The notes under the pieces: model-generated
What the model was told of the DNA's origin: nothing
What the model saw: the letters and a program-made list of their open reading frames with translations, nothing else
Databases searched by the model: none
Position numbers and translations under genes: made by a program
Part shown: one piece after another, positions 1-10,260 of the stretch
How the letters are laid out: every line of letters starts with the position of its first letter
How positions within the stretch are numbered: the stretch's first letter is position 1
Source of the DNA: Strigamia acuminata
Taxonomy: Eukaryota > Arthropoda > Chilopoda > Geophilomorpha > Linotaeniidae
Length of the DNA: 45,000 nt
Direction: 5' to 3'
NCBI GenBank assembly: GCA_949358305.1
Contig: CASHSZ010000128.1
Span: 57,501 to 102,500 of the forward strand

Positions 1-90
1 ACAAACGAAACGAAGAGAAGCAAAATGAAATGAAACCGGGCAAAGCGTTGCAAAGTAAAACGAGGTTGTTTAATCATAAACACGAGCACT

Positions 91-102
91 ATAATAATGA
101 TG

Positions 103-147
<45 letters not shown>

Positions 148-175
148 GCAATAATAGTAATAATTAATAATTAGC
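91..175. repeat. ATA/AAT trinucleotide microsatellite
   Basis: A run of AAT units with a few interruptions (TGA, AGC, AGT) lies downstream of gene A. The flanking 1-90 and 176-256 are AT-rich and show no gene; they probably include the 3' flank of the minus-strand gene that stops at 257. Confidence 0.9.
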
Positions 176-256
176 AACGACGACAAGAATAAGAATAGTG
201 ATTAGAATGAAAATAAATATATACATTTATAAAATTATAAGAGAAGAATTCCTCCC

Positions 257-2487
257 TTAATGGCGCCCTCCATCTCCCTTCTCCTTCTTCTTCTTCTTCT
301 TCTCCTTCTTCTCCTTCTTCCCCCTGTCGCTCGATTTTCCGACCCCCTTCCCCTTCCACACCTTCCCCCCCTCCACTCGCTTCGGTCCCGCCTCGAAGTC
401 GCCGTCGTCGTCGCGCCCTTCTTCACCGTCTTTTCCGCACCTCTCTCCACCACCGTCTTCGTGCTCTTCCGCGGGCACGGGCACCTGCAGACCCGGCGCC
501 GAAGATGGCCCCGCGGGCACTGGCGGGACCCCCTCCGCCATAAACGTCAACACGAGCGGCCGGTGTTCCGGCTGAAAGGAAAAAAGGAAAACGAATAATT
601 AGAACGCGCCGACAACGACACGCGCAGCGGATATACCCACCGGTGATATGTCCCACTTGTGCAACATCTCGTCCATCGTCGCAACAACGACGTTGTCCGT
701 CTGTGGAACGAAGAAAAAGGAAAAACAAAACAAAACAAAACAAATTAATAAATTAATTGATTAAAATTAAATTTTACGTAAAAGAGTCGTTTACCTCTCC
801 GATCAAAGACCGAAGTTCGTCGACGACCCATCGCGTGAGCCGAACACTCCCATCCGAACACACCTTCCCCGACAACGACCCGTCCCAATCGTTGCGGCGG
901 CGTTTCTTTCGCGGCGGCGAATGGGGAGCACCGCGAGCATGCTGGGTGCCGTCGTCGTCGTCTTCTTCGTCGTCGTCTTCGTCCTCGTCCTCGTCCTCGG
1001 TTCGCCTCCCCTCCTCGTCTTCTCTCTCCTCTTCCTCGCGTATCCACGCCGGGGGGGTGGTCCCGAACCGATGGACATCCAGCCAATGGTCGGCCAGCCC
1101 ATCGGCGGACGGCGTCGCCGAGCAAAGAGGGCAATGTCCATCCTCGTCTTCGGCGTGCATCCGTTTCAACGTCTAGAGGAGGACAACAACAACAAGAACA
1201 ACGTTGACGATAAAATAAAATGAAATAAATAAATAAATAAATAAATAAAGAGAAAGGAAAAAGAGGAAGAGGATGAAGAAGAAAGCGAACTAGTCGTTCA
1301 ACTACGGTAGTTCGATATTCACCGAAATCAAAAGACGGGGCTGGCGCGAATACAGCCGCAGCAACCCTCGGGCGGCCTCGGCCGCGTCGTCCAGGACGGC
1401 GTGCCACTTCCGCCAGTGGCGGAAAGCGTCCCGGAAGAAGCTCCCGTACTTCGTCACTTCTATAGAGAAAATTGGAATTTGAAATAAATAAATAAATAAA
1501 TAAATAAACAAACAAATAAATGTTTGTTCGTTCGTCTTGTTTCTTACTGTCCGGGCGGAAAGCGCACATGGCGCAGTAGTGGGCCTTATTGCCCTCCTTC
1601 TCTGGCGCCTCTTTCCCCGACGACGAGGCGCCCTTCGTCCCCCTTCTTCCACCGCCCCCCGTTCGCTCGTTCTCTTCTCTCCCCCTCCGCCGTCGCCGCG
1701 TTGACGTGCTCCCCGTCGCCCCCTTCACCATCCGGAGCATCCTCGCCTCCATCGCCTCCATCTTCGCTTCCACCGCCGCCCCCACCGCCGCCTTAATCCT
1801 CGCTTCCGTCACCGCGTCCGTTGTCGCGGCGGCGGCGGCGGCGGCGGCGTCGGTGCCACCGGACAGCTCGTTGGCGGCGCCGGTGCCACCGGACGACTTG
1901 TCGAGCATCGTCGAGCGAGTTCCTTGTGTCTGGAAGAAGCAAAACAACTGATTAAACAGACAATCAAAAACAAACGAGCGAACAAACGGTATACGAGTAT
2001 CGACAAAAATTACCGCTTTCGCCACTTTCGCGGCCTTGGTCGCGCGACCATCGGACAACTTCCGCTTTAGATTCCGAGGCCGCAGGGTGATGTGCAGCGG
2101 TGGCAACCGTTTCGGGGGCGGCGGCGGCGGCGTCGGCGTCGGCGATGACGACTGCGGCGACGAGACCGAAGCTCGCCCGGAAGACGGCAAAGGCGACTTC
2201 GGCGACGTCTGTGGCGTCGACGGCGCCGGAACTCGTTCCGGATGCGCCGGTGATGTGGCGTCTCCGGCGACGGTCTGCGGGTCCGGGGCGGGTTTGCGCG
2301 CCCGCTGGATGTCGTTCTCCGACAACCGCTCCACGGGTACGGTGACTCGCCGTAGCAGCACCTCCGACGAAAGCGGCGCCGTCGCCTCAAACGTCTCCGG
2401 CGACGATTGCGGCGAAGACGAAGACGTCGACGCGATTAAGATCGGCGATGGGAATCTCCCGGGCGTCTACCGAGAAAAGGAGAAAAA

Positions 2488-2547
<60 letters not shown>

Positions 2548-3005
2548 ATGAATAAATAAATAAATAAATAAATAAATAAAGAAACAAACAAACAAACAAA
2601 CAAACAAACAAACAAACAAATAAACAAATAAAGTAAATTAAAGTAAAGTAAAGTAAAATAAGGTAAAGTAAAGTAAACTCGTAAATGAGCGAGTGTGTGA
2701 GTACGGACGATCGAGTTGAGACAAGAGAAAATACCTCTCGCGGCCACTCCAGGCTGTTTGTTTGAGGAAAGAACGCGGGTAAGGAAAAAAAGAAAAAAAA
2801 ATATAAAAAAAAAGAAATATGCACGAAGTTGGGTGATGGAAATGCCAAAACGTTACCTTCTTCATCCTTTTCCACGCGCTCCCTCCCGCCCTCGTCTCCC
2901 TCTTCACGGCCTTCTTATCGCCTCTCTTCTCTTTCGTCTTTCTGGCGCCCTTTTTCTCTTCCGTCCCCTTCTCCGTTCTCACCTCTCCCCCCTCATCATT
3001 CGGCT

Positions 3006-3040
<35 letters not shown>

Positions 3041-5109
3041 TCCTCATCCTCCTTCTTCTCCTTCTCCGCCATCATCCTCTCTTCCTCCTCTTCTTCCTCT
3101 TTCTTCTTCTTCTCCGCAATCACCCTCTTTTCCTCCACTTCTTCCTCCTTTTTCTTCTTCTCCGCCATCACCCTCTTTTCCTCCTCTTCTTCCTCCTTCT
3201 TCTTCTTCTCTTCCGCCCTCGCCTTCTTTTCCTCCTCTTTTCTCTTCTTCTTCTCCCTTTTCTCCTTCTTCTTCTTCTTCTCCTCCTCCTTCTCCTCCTC
3301 CTCTTTCTTCTTCTTCTCCGCCATCGCCCTCTCTTCCTCCTCTTCTTCCTCTTTCTTCTTCTTCTCCGCCATCGCCCTCCTTTCCTTCTCTTTCGCTAAC
3401 CACCCACGCATCCAATCACTCCTCTCGTCGGCTTCACTCCCGCTCAGCTCCTCGTCGGCCTCGTCATCGCTCTGCCCGTCGTCGGTGTCACTACTGTCAT
3501 CCTCACTCTGCTCCCCCTCGGTCTCTTTCGCGTCTCTCTTTTTCCTACAAAAGAGGTGAAATTGTGAGACATTGCGCGCGACCCGCAAAGAACGCGTCAA
3601 ACTTACACCGGCGACGCGCCCGTGGACTCCGCGGACCGCCGCTCGCTCATCGCCCGACCCGCGGGCCGCGACAAACCCGGTGCCAACGCATTCGATGGTT
3701 GTTGCTGTTGTCGTGGCGAATCTGGCTGGATCTGGAAAGGAGCGAAACGAGCGGCGGACTAAGAAAATAAAATAAAACGAGCGTGGGAATGACGATTCTT
3801 TCACTCACCGGCGCCGTCGACCGCGACTTCGGACCGCGCAGCATCATCATCGCCGCCTCGAACAACCCAAGTCGTCCGGTCTGCGACCCGGCCGTTGTTG
3901 TCGCCGTCGCCTGCGACTCGAGCGACGCCTGGCTATTCAGGGGCAGCGTGGTGTCCTGCGACTCTTCGTCCTCGTCTTCGCCCGGGGACCGAGAAAGCTG
4001 CGTCACCCGCGAGAAAACGAAATAAACGGGATCGATAAAATAAAATAATTACGCGATAATTCTTTTACTCACCGTCTCGGGTCCCGCGGGCCGTGGTCGG
4101 GGGTCGACCGTCGACGACGACGAGCCCGGCACGACCTGGAAGAAAACAAACGAACAGACAAATATAAGTAAACGAGCGAATTAAAGAAAAAGGCGGGCGA
4201 AAGAAAAGAAAAGAAGGAGTAACTTATGAAACGAGGCGAAACGAAACAGATCCGAGTTGGTCGGATGCGCTCTAACGCTCGTTCTCGGGCGCTACTTTGA
4301 CGGCGGACGGGCAAGCGTCGAGGCCTCGGCTCGATTTTTACCGGACTCGAACTTTTTTGTTCGTGCACGTTTCGACCCAAACAAACCAACAACAATTTCA
4401 CTCACCGTCGATGGGGATGGCGGCGGTAGTGGCGAATACGTCGGCGATTGCAGTAGCGGCGACGGTAGTGACGATGACAGCGACGACCGACTCGCGGACC
4501 GTCGCGTGGGCAGCGTGACCTGGAAAGAGGCGGACGAGTTAATAAGATGAAATAATAGTGGGACAAAAATATTTTTTTTTTTTTTTTTTTTTTTCTAAAC
4601 CCACCACCCTGTCGGGTCCTGTCGGACTCGGCACGGGCGCGTTGCCGTCGTCCGGGAAGCGAGGCTGCAACCCTTCGTCGATGGACACGACCTGGAAACG
4701 AACGAACAAATAAAAAGAAAAAGATAAATAAAAATAAAAGGAAAAATAGAAATAAAAATAAAAATAAGTGGAAAAGTAAGATATAAAGTAACGCGTGAAA
4801 CAAAACGAAACAAATCGAGGCGATTCTTTCACTCGGCGCTACCTTTGGTTCCTCGGTGGTCGACTCGGACGCCGCCGACGTCGTCCGCTGCAGCCGCGGC
4901 ATGTCGGGAACCACCGCCTCGTCGTCGATCGTGGCCTGTAAATAAGCGATCGAATTAATTAAATGAATGGATGAATAGATGGTTTACGGAACGACTCTTT
5001 CACTTACGGGTTTCGCCGCTACAGCCACGGCATCCGTTTCTTCGACCTCGACCTCCGTTCCGATGTTGAGCTCGGTCTCATCGACTATTTTTTCTTCTTC
5101 TTTTTCCAT
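257..5109 (-). CDS. Gene A: large disordered protein with a C-terminal double C2H2-type finger (14 exons)
   Basis: Minus-strand exons, in transcript order: 5109-5008, 4935-4843, 4691-4608, 4519-4406, 4135-4073, 3997-3809, 3731-3607, 3544-2857, 2466-2014, 1929-1548, 1459-1323, 1172-795, 700-641, 571-257. All junctions are GT-AG and the phases agree throughout, giving about 1060 residues. Exons 1-7 encode acidic and Ser/Pro/Thr-rich, probably disordered protein. Exon 8 starts acidic (repeated D, E and S) and becomes a long Lys/Glu charged helix with repeated AEKKKKEEEE. Exon 9 is Pro/Ser-rich; exon 10 is Ala-rich and then Arg/Lys-rich. Finger 1 (HYCAMC...FRHWRKWH) is split by the exon 10/11 intron. 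Finger 2 (CPLCSATP...DHWLDVH) is in exon 12. An acidic run and a Lys-rich tail follow. The finger pair is shared with genes B, C and D. Function is unknown; nuclear nucleic-acid or protein binding is an inference. The ATG directly follows a possible acceptor (ACACCAG), so an upstream exon is possible. Exon 6's acceptor is the least certain. Confidence 0.75.
1213..1247. repeat. Intronic (AAAT)n microsatellite
   Basis: An AAAT run in the gene A intron between exons 11 and 12. The sense (minus) strand reads (TTTA)n. A similar short run is at 1483-1520 in the preceding intron. Confidence 0.85.
2489..2676. repeat. Compound (AAAT)n-(AAAC)n-(AAAGT)n microsatellite
   Basis: Roughly 90 bp of AAAT units, then about 40 bp of AAAC units, then AAAGT/AAGT units, all in the intron between gene A exons 8 and 9. 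In the sense strand it is T-rich and sits just upstream of the exon 9 acceptor. Confidence 0.9.
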
Positions 5110-5923
5110 CTGGTGTCTACGCGGGAGAAGAAAAATTAAATAAATAAATAATTAAATAAATAAAACAAACGAACAACGTGAAAATGTGAAAATAAATTGA
5201 GTGACAAGCGACGATAAACCGGGAACGAGGGATCGAAGATGGGGCGACAGAACACGTCGCGCGAAATCCGCGAGCGGGACACCGAGCCCGCTACCCCGGC
5301 CGTTTGCGTCTCGTTATTTTATTTCATTTTATTTTTATTTATTTTTATTAATTAATTAATTAATTAATTAATTAATTAATTGATCAGTTAGTTAATTAAA
5401 ACTAATTAAAAAGAAAAAAAAGTTGAAATGAAGCTGTTCCCGCGATCAAGTTTTCTCGCCGCCATGAGCGACGCGACCGAAACGCGACCAAACGAATTTG
5501 CACGCCGTATTGGCGTACGCTGTTCCGCGTGTACGGGTGCATACGTGTGGTCGCGATCGTGGTTAATAGACCAATTTGTTTACTCACTCGACAATCGACA
5601 GGCAATTGATAAACGTTGTTGGTGCCAAACAATCGCGCGCTAGGGTGCACCGTGGATAAACAAACCCGTGTGACATCTGGTGACAAGTCCGCGAACAATT
5701 TCATTTCATTTCTAACCTACAAGTAGGCGGTTTAATCAAACCAACCATCGGTTTATATTTAAAAAAAAACAAAACAAACAAGAGAAAAAAATAAAATAAA
5801 ATAAAATAAAATAAAATAAAATAAAAGGAGTCGGCGTCAAAGGAAACCGTGGTAGCGGCGCCAACGGGACGAATCCGATCTATCAATAAGACGGGCGACC
5901 CGGCGCTGGCCGAGGAGGCGCGC

Positions 5924-5963
<40 letters not shown>

Positions 5964-6040
5964 GCTTGTCTGTCTCGTTTCGAAGTTGACGGATATGTTG
6001 GTCGATTTCTTTTGTTTTATCATCTATTTTGTTGTTCATT
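5110..6040. other. Intergenic, no supported gene; several microsatellites
   Basis: Upstream flank of gene A. It contains a TTAA/AATT run at about 5341-5385, an AAAAT run at about 5787-5826 and a TCTG run at about 5925-5968. Open frames here are short and have no splice-site or composition support. The gene A promoter should lie here, but no recognisable TATA box or initiator could be singled out. Confidence 0.6.
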
Positions 6041-6160
6041 CCCTCTCTTACACGGTCGCGCCGAAACGTAACGACACCACCGCCCCTCGTTACGTCGTTC
6101 CCGGCAGCCGTCGCTCGCCCGACGCGCCCTCGCGCGCTCCCGTGTCCCCCGCACGCGCCT

Positions 6161-6473
6161 AAACGCGGTCACGTCGCAGAAGCGCGCCGATCCAGTGCCC
6201 TGATCAAAGACGTTTTGTTTCGATTTTATCGTCGCTGCGTGAGGAGAAGACAAAGACGACGACGACGACGACGACGAAGTTCGGAAAGAGAGTCGAGAGG
6301 CTGACGAGGAAGATGCGGGAGAAGACAAAAGTGGTCGCGTTGAAGTTGAACTTGACGAGGAAGAGGCTCGGGGGCCCGGGGACCGACCTGTACGAGTTGG
6401 GAGCGGATGAGTTGGAGACGGTGGACGACAAGGACGAGTCGTTTGTTTGTAATAATAACGATGTAATGATGTA
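6161..6473 (+). CDS. Possible terminal exon of an unidentified basic/acidic protein
   Basis: An open plus-strand frame ends at the TAA at 6471-6473. It reads through a Thr run encoded by ACG repeats, then a Lys/Arg-rich stretch and then an acidic tail (ELETVDDKDESF). The first in-frame ATG after the Thr run is at 6313 and would give 53 residues. Composition resembles the basic-to-acidic tails of neighbouring genes, but no clear acceptor or upstream exon was found and a minus-strand frame overlaps it. It could be chance coding. Confidence 0.25.
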
Positions 6474-6605
6474 ATAATAATAATAATAACAACAAAAACA
6501 ACAACAACAACAATTACAATGGTTAATGTGGATTTATTTATTTTTTTTTTATTTTATTTATTTTTTTTTTTTATATATTTGAGACAATACAATAAAAGAA
6601 AAAGA

Positions 6606-7105
6606 TCAAATTAACGAAATCCTGTGCGCCTCCGTCCAATGGCCAATCAGGTTGTCTGGAGAGGGTGTCTCCGCACAAAACGGACAGCGTCTGCCGCGTT
6701 GGTGCACCTGCCCCAATATCTAAAAGAGGGGGGGGAAGGGAGGAAGAAACGAATTAGTTGGTTGGTTAACTAGACGAAGGAGTTAAATGCTCACCAACGC
6801 TAGATGAGCGGGCTCGCGCGAATACATTCGTAGCAATCCCCGGATGGCCTCGTCCGCACCTTCACGGATGTCGTGTCGCTGTCGCCAGTGGCGGAAGATG
6901 TCCATGTAAAAGTAGCCGTCCGGGTCTGAAATAAATAAGAAAAATAAAAATAAAATAAAATAAAAGAAAATGAAAAAATAAAAAGAAAATGGACGACTAA
7001 TAAGTAGATAAATAGATGTTTCTCACCGTTTGGGTGCTCGCCGCACAAAACGCAGTAATACGACCTACCGCCCTCTTCTCTGTGTGGTGCTGGTGCTCCG
7101 TTCAT
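6606..7105 (-). CDS. Gene B: small double C2H2-type finger protein, paralogue of gene A C-terminus
   Basis: Minus-strand exons 7105-7027, 6925-6795 and 6719-6606 join with consistent phases (1, then 0) into a protein of about 107 residues. Finger 1 is CVLC, a 17-residue linker, then HWRQRH (CX2C-X17-HX4H), split by a phase 1 intron inside the linker. A helix-like segment AIRGLLRMYSREP follows. Finger 2 is CPFCAETP...GHWTEAH (CX2C-X11-HX4H). The same two introns occur at the same places in genes A and C. The ATG at 7105 is preceded by AAAG and by DNA also similar to that upstream of gene C, so an upstream exon ending near the GTAAGT run at 7258 is possible. Function is unknown; zinc binding is inferred from Cys/His spacing. 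Confidence 0.7.
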
Positions 7106-7195
7106 CTTTCTTTCTTCCGTGTGGGAGACGAATAAAGAATTAATTAATTAATTGAAAATAAATTGGAAAGGGAGATCACACAAAGCATCAAACTT

Positions 7196-7199
7196 ACTC

Positions 7200-7258
<59 letters not shown>
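7196..7258. repeat. (ACTT)n microsatellite, sense (GTAA)n for the minus-strand gene
   Basis: About 15 ACTT units. On the minus strand this reads GTAAGTAAGT repeatedly, which is the consensus 5' splice site in tandem, immediately after a possible upstream exon of gene B. Confidence 0.95.
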
Positions 7259-7498
7259 AACGAAGACGATGTGGCGACGGGGACCGGGCGGATGATGAAA
7301 CGCGCACTTGATCCACGTTGTCGTGACACTTGATGTCGAGACCGCAAACCATTTCGTCTGGACTACGGAGCGCCCGGAGATGCGCTGTACCGCGCTCGGT
7401 ACAACGAGGAATTGTACGCGGGCGCGTGTGTGCAAAACATGCGGTCGATTAGCGACGTTCCCTCCGATATGCACTCGCCGAGTGAACGGGGTCGGCAT

Positions 7499-7719
7499 CC
7501 CACGCCGAGAGAACCGTGCCGGAGAAAGAAAGTTGGAGTCGAAGCCAGCAAACGAGACTACCGGGAAACATCACGACCATCGTTGCGAACAACGTTGGCA
7601 CGACAAAGACTTTAAAAAGACAGGCACGCTCGGGCACCCGGTGGAAGGCGAATCCTCTCGATGGCGCGTCCCATGCCGAGGGAACCGTGCCGGAGAAAGA
7701 AAGTTGGAGTCGAAGCCAG
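7499..7719. repeat. Pair of 50-bp direct repeats
   Basis: Positions 7499-7548 and 7670-7719 are near-identical; both contain GAACCGTGCCGGAGAAAG and GTTGGAGTCGAAGCCAG. They lie in the left arm of the large inverted repeat of 7.56-8.77 kb. Confidence 0.85.
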
Positions 7720-8775
7720 GCGGCCGAATTCCGCCACCCGGAAGTGCGTTCGTGTCCAGTTGATCGGGGACGGAAAGAAGATCGTGGCTTGCGCGCCCAG
7801 AGACGGATGTTTGTTTGAATTTTAACGAGATGGAAAACGACGGAGTTTTGGTTGCCGGATTCGGTCGTAGCGGGGCACGCCGTTGGTGATGTTCCCGGCG
7901 CGCGATTCAAAGTGGTCAAAGTCGCTAATGTTTCGTTGTTGGCTTTGTACGGGGAGAAAAAGGAAAGACCGAGGTCTTAAAATGTGTTTGTTTTTTTTTT
8001 TTGTTTGTTTGCTTGTTTAGTGGCAAATTTGAATTCGATCGAGTTTCAAAAATAAATCGATCGAAACGTTAAAAACGAGACTTTAACGTAGAATTTCTCA
8101 TTCGTTTTAATGGCGGCAACGACTTTTTGATCGGACGACACTATCGTTTATTACAAACAAACAACGGGGTGGCGAGTAAACCGAGTGACTTCGGGCGCCG
8201 CGTTAGCATCCAAGAAACAATTAGCTCACCCGCGTGTTCGTCATCTTTGCTCGCCGCCGAGAGGATTTGCCTTCCATCGGGTGCCCGAGCGTGTCTGTCT
8301 TTTTCGAAGTCTTCGTCGCGCCAAACGTTGTTCGCGACGATGATCACGATGTTTCCTCGCAGTTCGCCGACCTCGCGGTTTACCCGCTTCGCTCGTTGGA
8401 TACGGAAGGTCGATCGGTTTATTTTTGAATTTTGGTCGCCGAGTTCGAATTTGCCGCCGAATTTGTTCGCGCGGTCTCTCGCCGTAATATGTTTTGTTTC
8501 TTTTTTTTTTTCTTTCTTGATTTTCTGTTTAATTTTTATTTATTTATTTATTTATTTATTTTTTTATTTATTAATTAATTAATTTATTTTTTTTTTTTAC
8601 GAACCAAAAAAAAAAAAAACACATTTTAAGACCTCGGTCTTTCCTTTTTCTCCCCGTACAAAGCCAACAACGAAACATTTGCGACTTTGGCCACTTTGAA
8701 TCGCGCGCCGGGAACATCACCAATGGCGTGCCCCGCTACAACCGAATCCGGCAACCAAAACTCCGTCGTCCGCCT
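7560..8775. repeat. Large interrupted inverted repeat (hairpin-forming, MITE-like)
   Basis: The segment 7835-7992 is the reverse complement of 8623-8775 with only scattered differences. For example, GACCGAGGTCTTAAAATGTG on the left matches CACATTTTAAGACCTCGGTC on the right. A second block, 7560-7670, matches the reverse complement of about 8240-8365. The order of blocks is not a simple mirror, so the structure has rearranged or is nested. The apex is T-rich (7991-8004; 8500-8620). No transposase frame was found inside. It lies between paralogues B and C and may have arisen with their duplication. Confidence 0.8.
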
Positions 8776-8977
8776 CGTTAAATAACAACTACGATTAATG
8801 TGGATTTTTTTTTTATTTTTATTTTTATTTTTATTCTTATTTTTTTTATTTTTAATTAATTAAAACAAATAAAAAGAAATGAAGAAGAAGTCATACAATA
8901 CAAAAAAAAACAAAAAAACAAAAAAACAAAAAAAGGTCAAATAAAATCGAATGCACGGTCCACCGATGCTGTCTCCG

Positions 8978-9495
8978 TCATCCCTGGTGGGCGGTCGGTG
9001 CTTGAAATCTATGCGCTTCCACCCAATGGGTAGAGAGATCCTCGAAAAAGGGTGTTTCCGCGCAAAACGGACAGCGTCCGTCGTTGTGTCGGTACACCCG
9101 TCTCAGTGCCTTGAAAAAAAAATAAAAAATAAAAAAAAATAAATTAGTTGACTAGTTAACTCGGCGAAGAAACTAAAAGCTCACCAATGCCAAACGAACG
9201 GGGTCGCGCGAATGGATTCGTAGCAGCCCTCGGGTGGAATCGTCCGCATCTCCGCCGATGTTATGGTACCGTCGCCAGTGACGAAAGGCATCTTTACAGA
9301 AAACACCGTTCGGTTCTGAAACGAGAAAAAATTAAAATCAAATAAAATATACATAATTAAAAAATAAATAAATAAATAAATTGAACAACTGATAAGTAAA
9401 TAAATGGATGTTTGTTTCTTACTGTCGGGGTATTTACCGCAGCACAAAGCGCAGTAATGTGACTTGTCGCCCTCTGCATGCTGCGCTCCTTCCAT
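8978..9495 (-). CDS. Gene C: small double C2H2-type finger protein, paralogue of gene B
   Basis: Minus-strand exons 9495-9423, 9315-9185 and 9109-8978 give about 111 residues. Finger 1 is HYCALC...FRHWRRYH, split by a phase 1 intron after KYPD. The connecting helix is TRGLLRIHSRDP. Finger 2 is CPFCAETP...THWVEAHRF. The protein ends QAPTAHQG. Exon sizes are nearly those of gene B (exon 2 is 131 nt in both) and introns match in position and phase, so B and C are tandem duplicates. Homology continues upstream at DNA level (9570-9700 against 7260-7370), including a GTAAG donor-like site at 9567, so both genes may have a further 5' exon. Function is unknown. Confidence 0.7.
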
Positions 9496-9795
9496 CTTTC
9501 TTCTGTGTGGGAGACGAGTAGAGAATTGAAAATAAATTGGAGAGAGAAACCACACAAAACACCAAACTTACCAACGGAGACGAAGTGCCGATGAAAACCG
9601 GGAGGAAAATGAAACACTCGCGCGATATACGCTGTCGGACCAACGTGCGCGTTTGTCGTGACATCTGGTGTCGAGCTCGCAAACCATTTCGTGGCCGCGC
9701 GAGTCGAGGCCGTCGACTTCGAGTGGTAGCCGAGACCGTAAATGAATTCGCTTTTACCGCGACGAATCTCGCGCGACCGCGACTCCGCAAAAATA
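9496..9795. other. Upstream flank of gene C, homologous to the flank of gene B
   Basis: Similar DNA in the two flanks would encode EMVCELDTRCHDK here and EMVCGLDIKCHDN upstream of gene B (about 7360-7320, minus strand). That could mark a shared upstream exon, but the downstream frames differ, so I do not call it as coding. Confidence 0.4.
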
Positions 9796-10260
9796 CCGTA
9801 TATGGCCCGTAACGGCCCGCCGACGGTCCCGTAACGGTCCCGTCACGACCCCGTCAACGGCTTGTACGGGCCGTGATGGGGTCGTGACGGGACCGTCGGC
9901 GGCCCGTTAACGGACCGTGCGGGCCGTTACGGGATCGTGACGGTCCCGTCACGATCCCGTCAACGGCTTGTACGGGCCGTTACGAGATCGTGACGGTCCC
10001 GTTGGCGGCTCGTTAACGGCCCGTACAAGCCGTTGACGGGATCGTGACGGTCCCGTCACGATCCCGTAACGGCTCGCACGGGCCGTTAACGGGCCGCCGA
10101 CGGTCCCGTGACGGTCCCGTAACGGCCTTCGTTCCCGGACTTCGGCTCGCCGACGGCCCGTACGACCTCATGCGGGCCGTTAACGGCCCGTTAACGGGCC
10201 GCCGACGGTCCCGTCACGATCCCGTAACGGCCCGTCATGATCCCGTAACGGGCTGAAAAC
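9796..10260. repeat. GGGCCGTTAACGG satellite, left block
   Basis: Dense short repeats of CGTTAACGGCCCG, GTGACGGTCCCGTCACG and related dyads. The block is inverted relative to the satellite right of 13.68 kb: the segment containing CCGGACTTCGGCTCGCCGACGG near 10140 is the reverse complement of the one near 13760. No coding signal beyond spurious frames. Confidence 0.9.

Noticed and set aside
2744-2762. A 19-bp mini-exon of gene A between exons 8 and 9
   Set aside because: Acceptor and donor-like sites flank it, but including it breaks the reading frame into exon 9.
2638-3804. Single uninterrupted 388-codon minus frame over the Lys/Glu region
   Set aside because: It reads through clear GT-AG introns at 3607-3544 and 2857-2466; the spliced gene A model explains the coding part.
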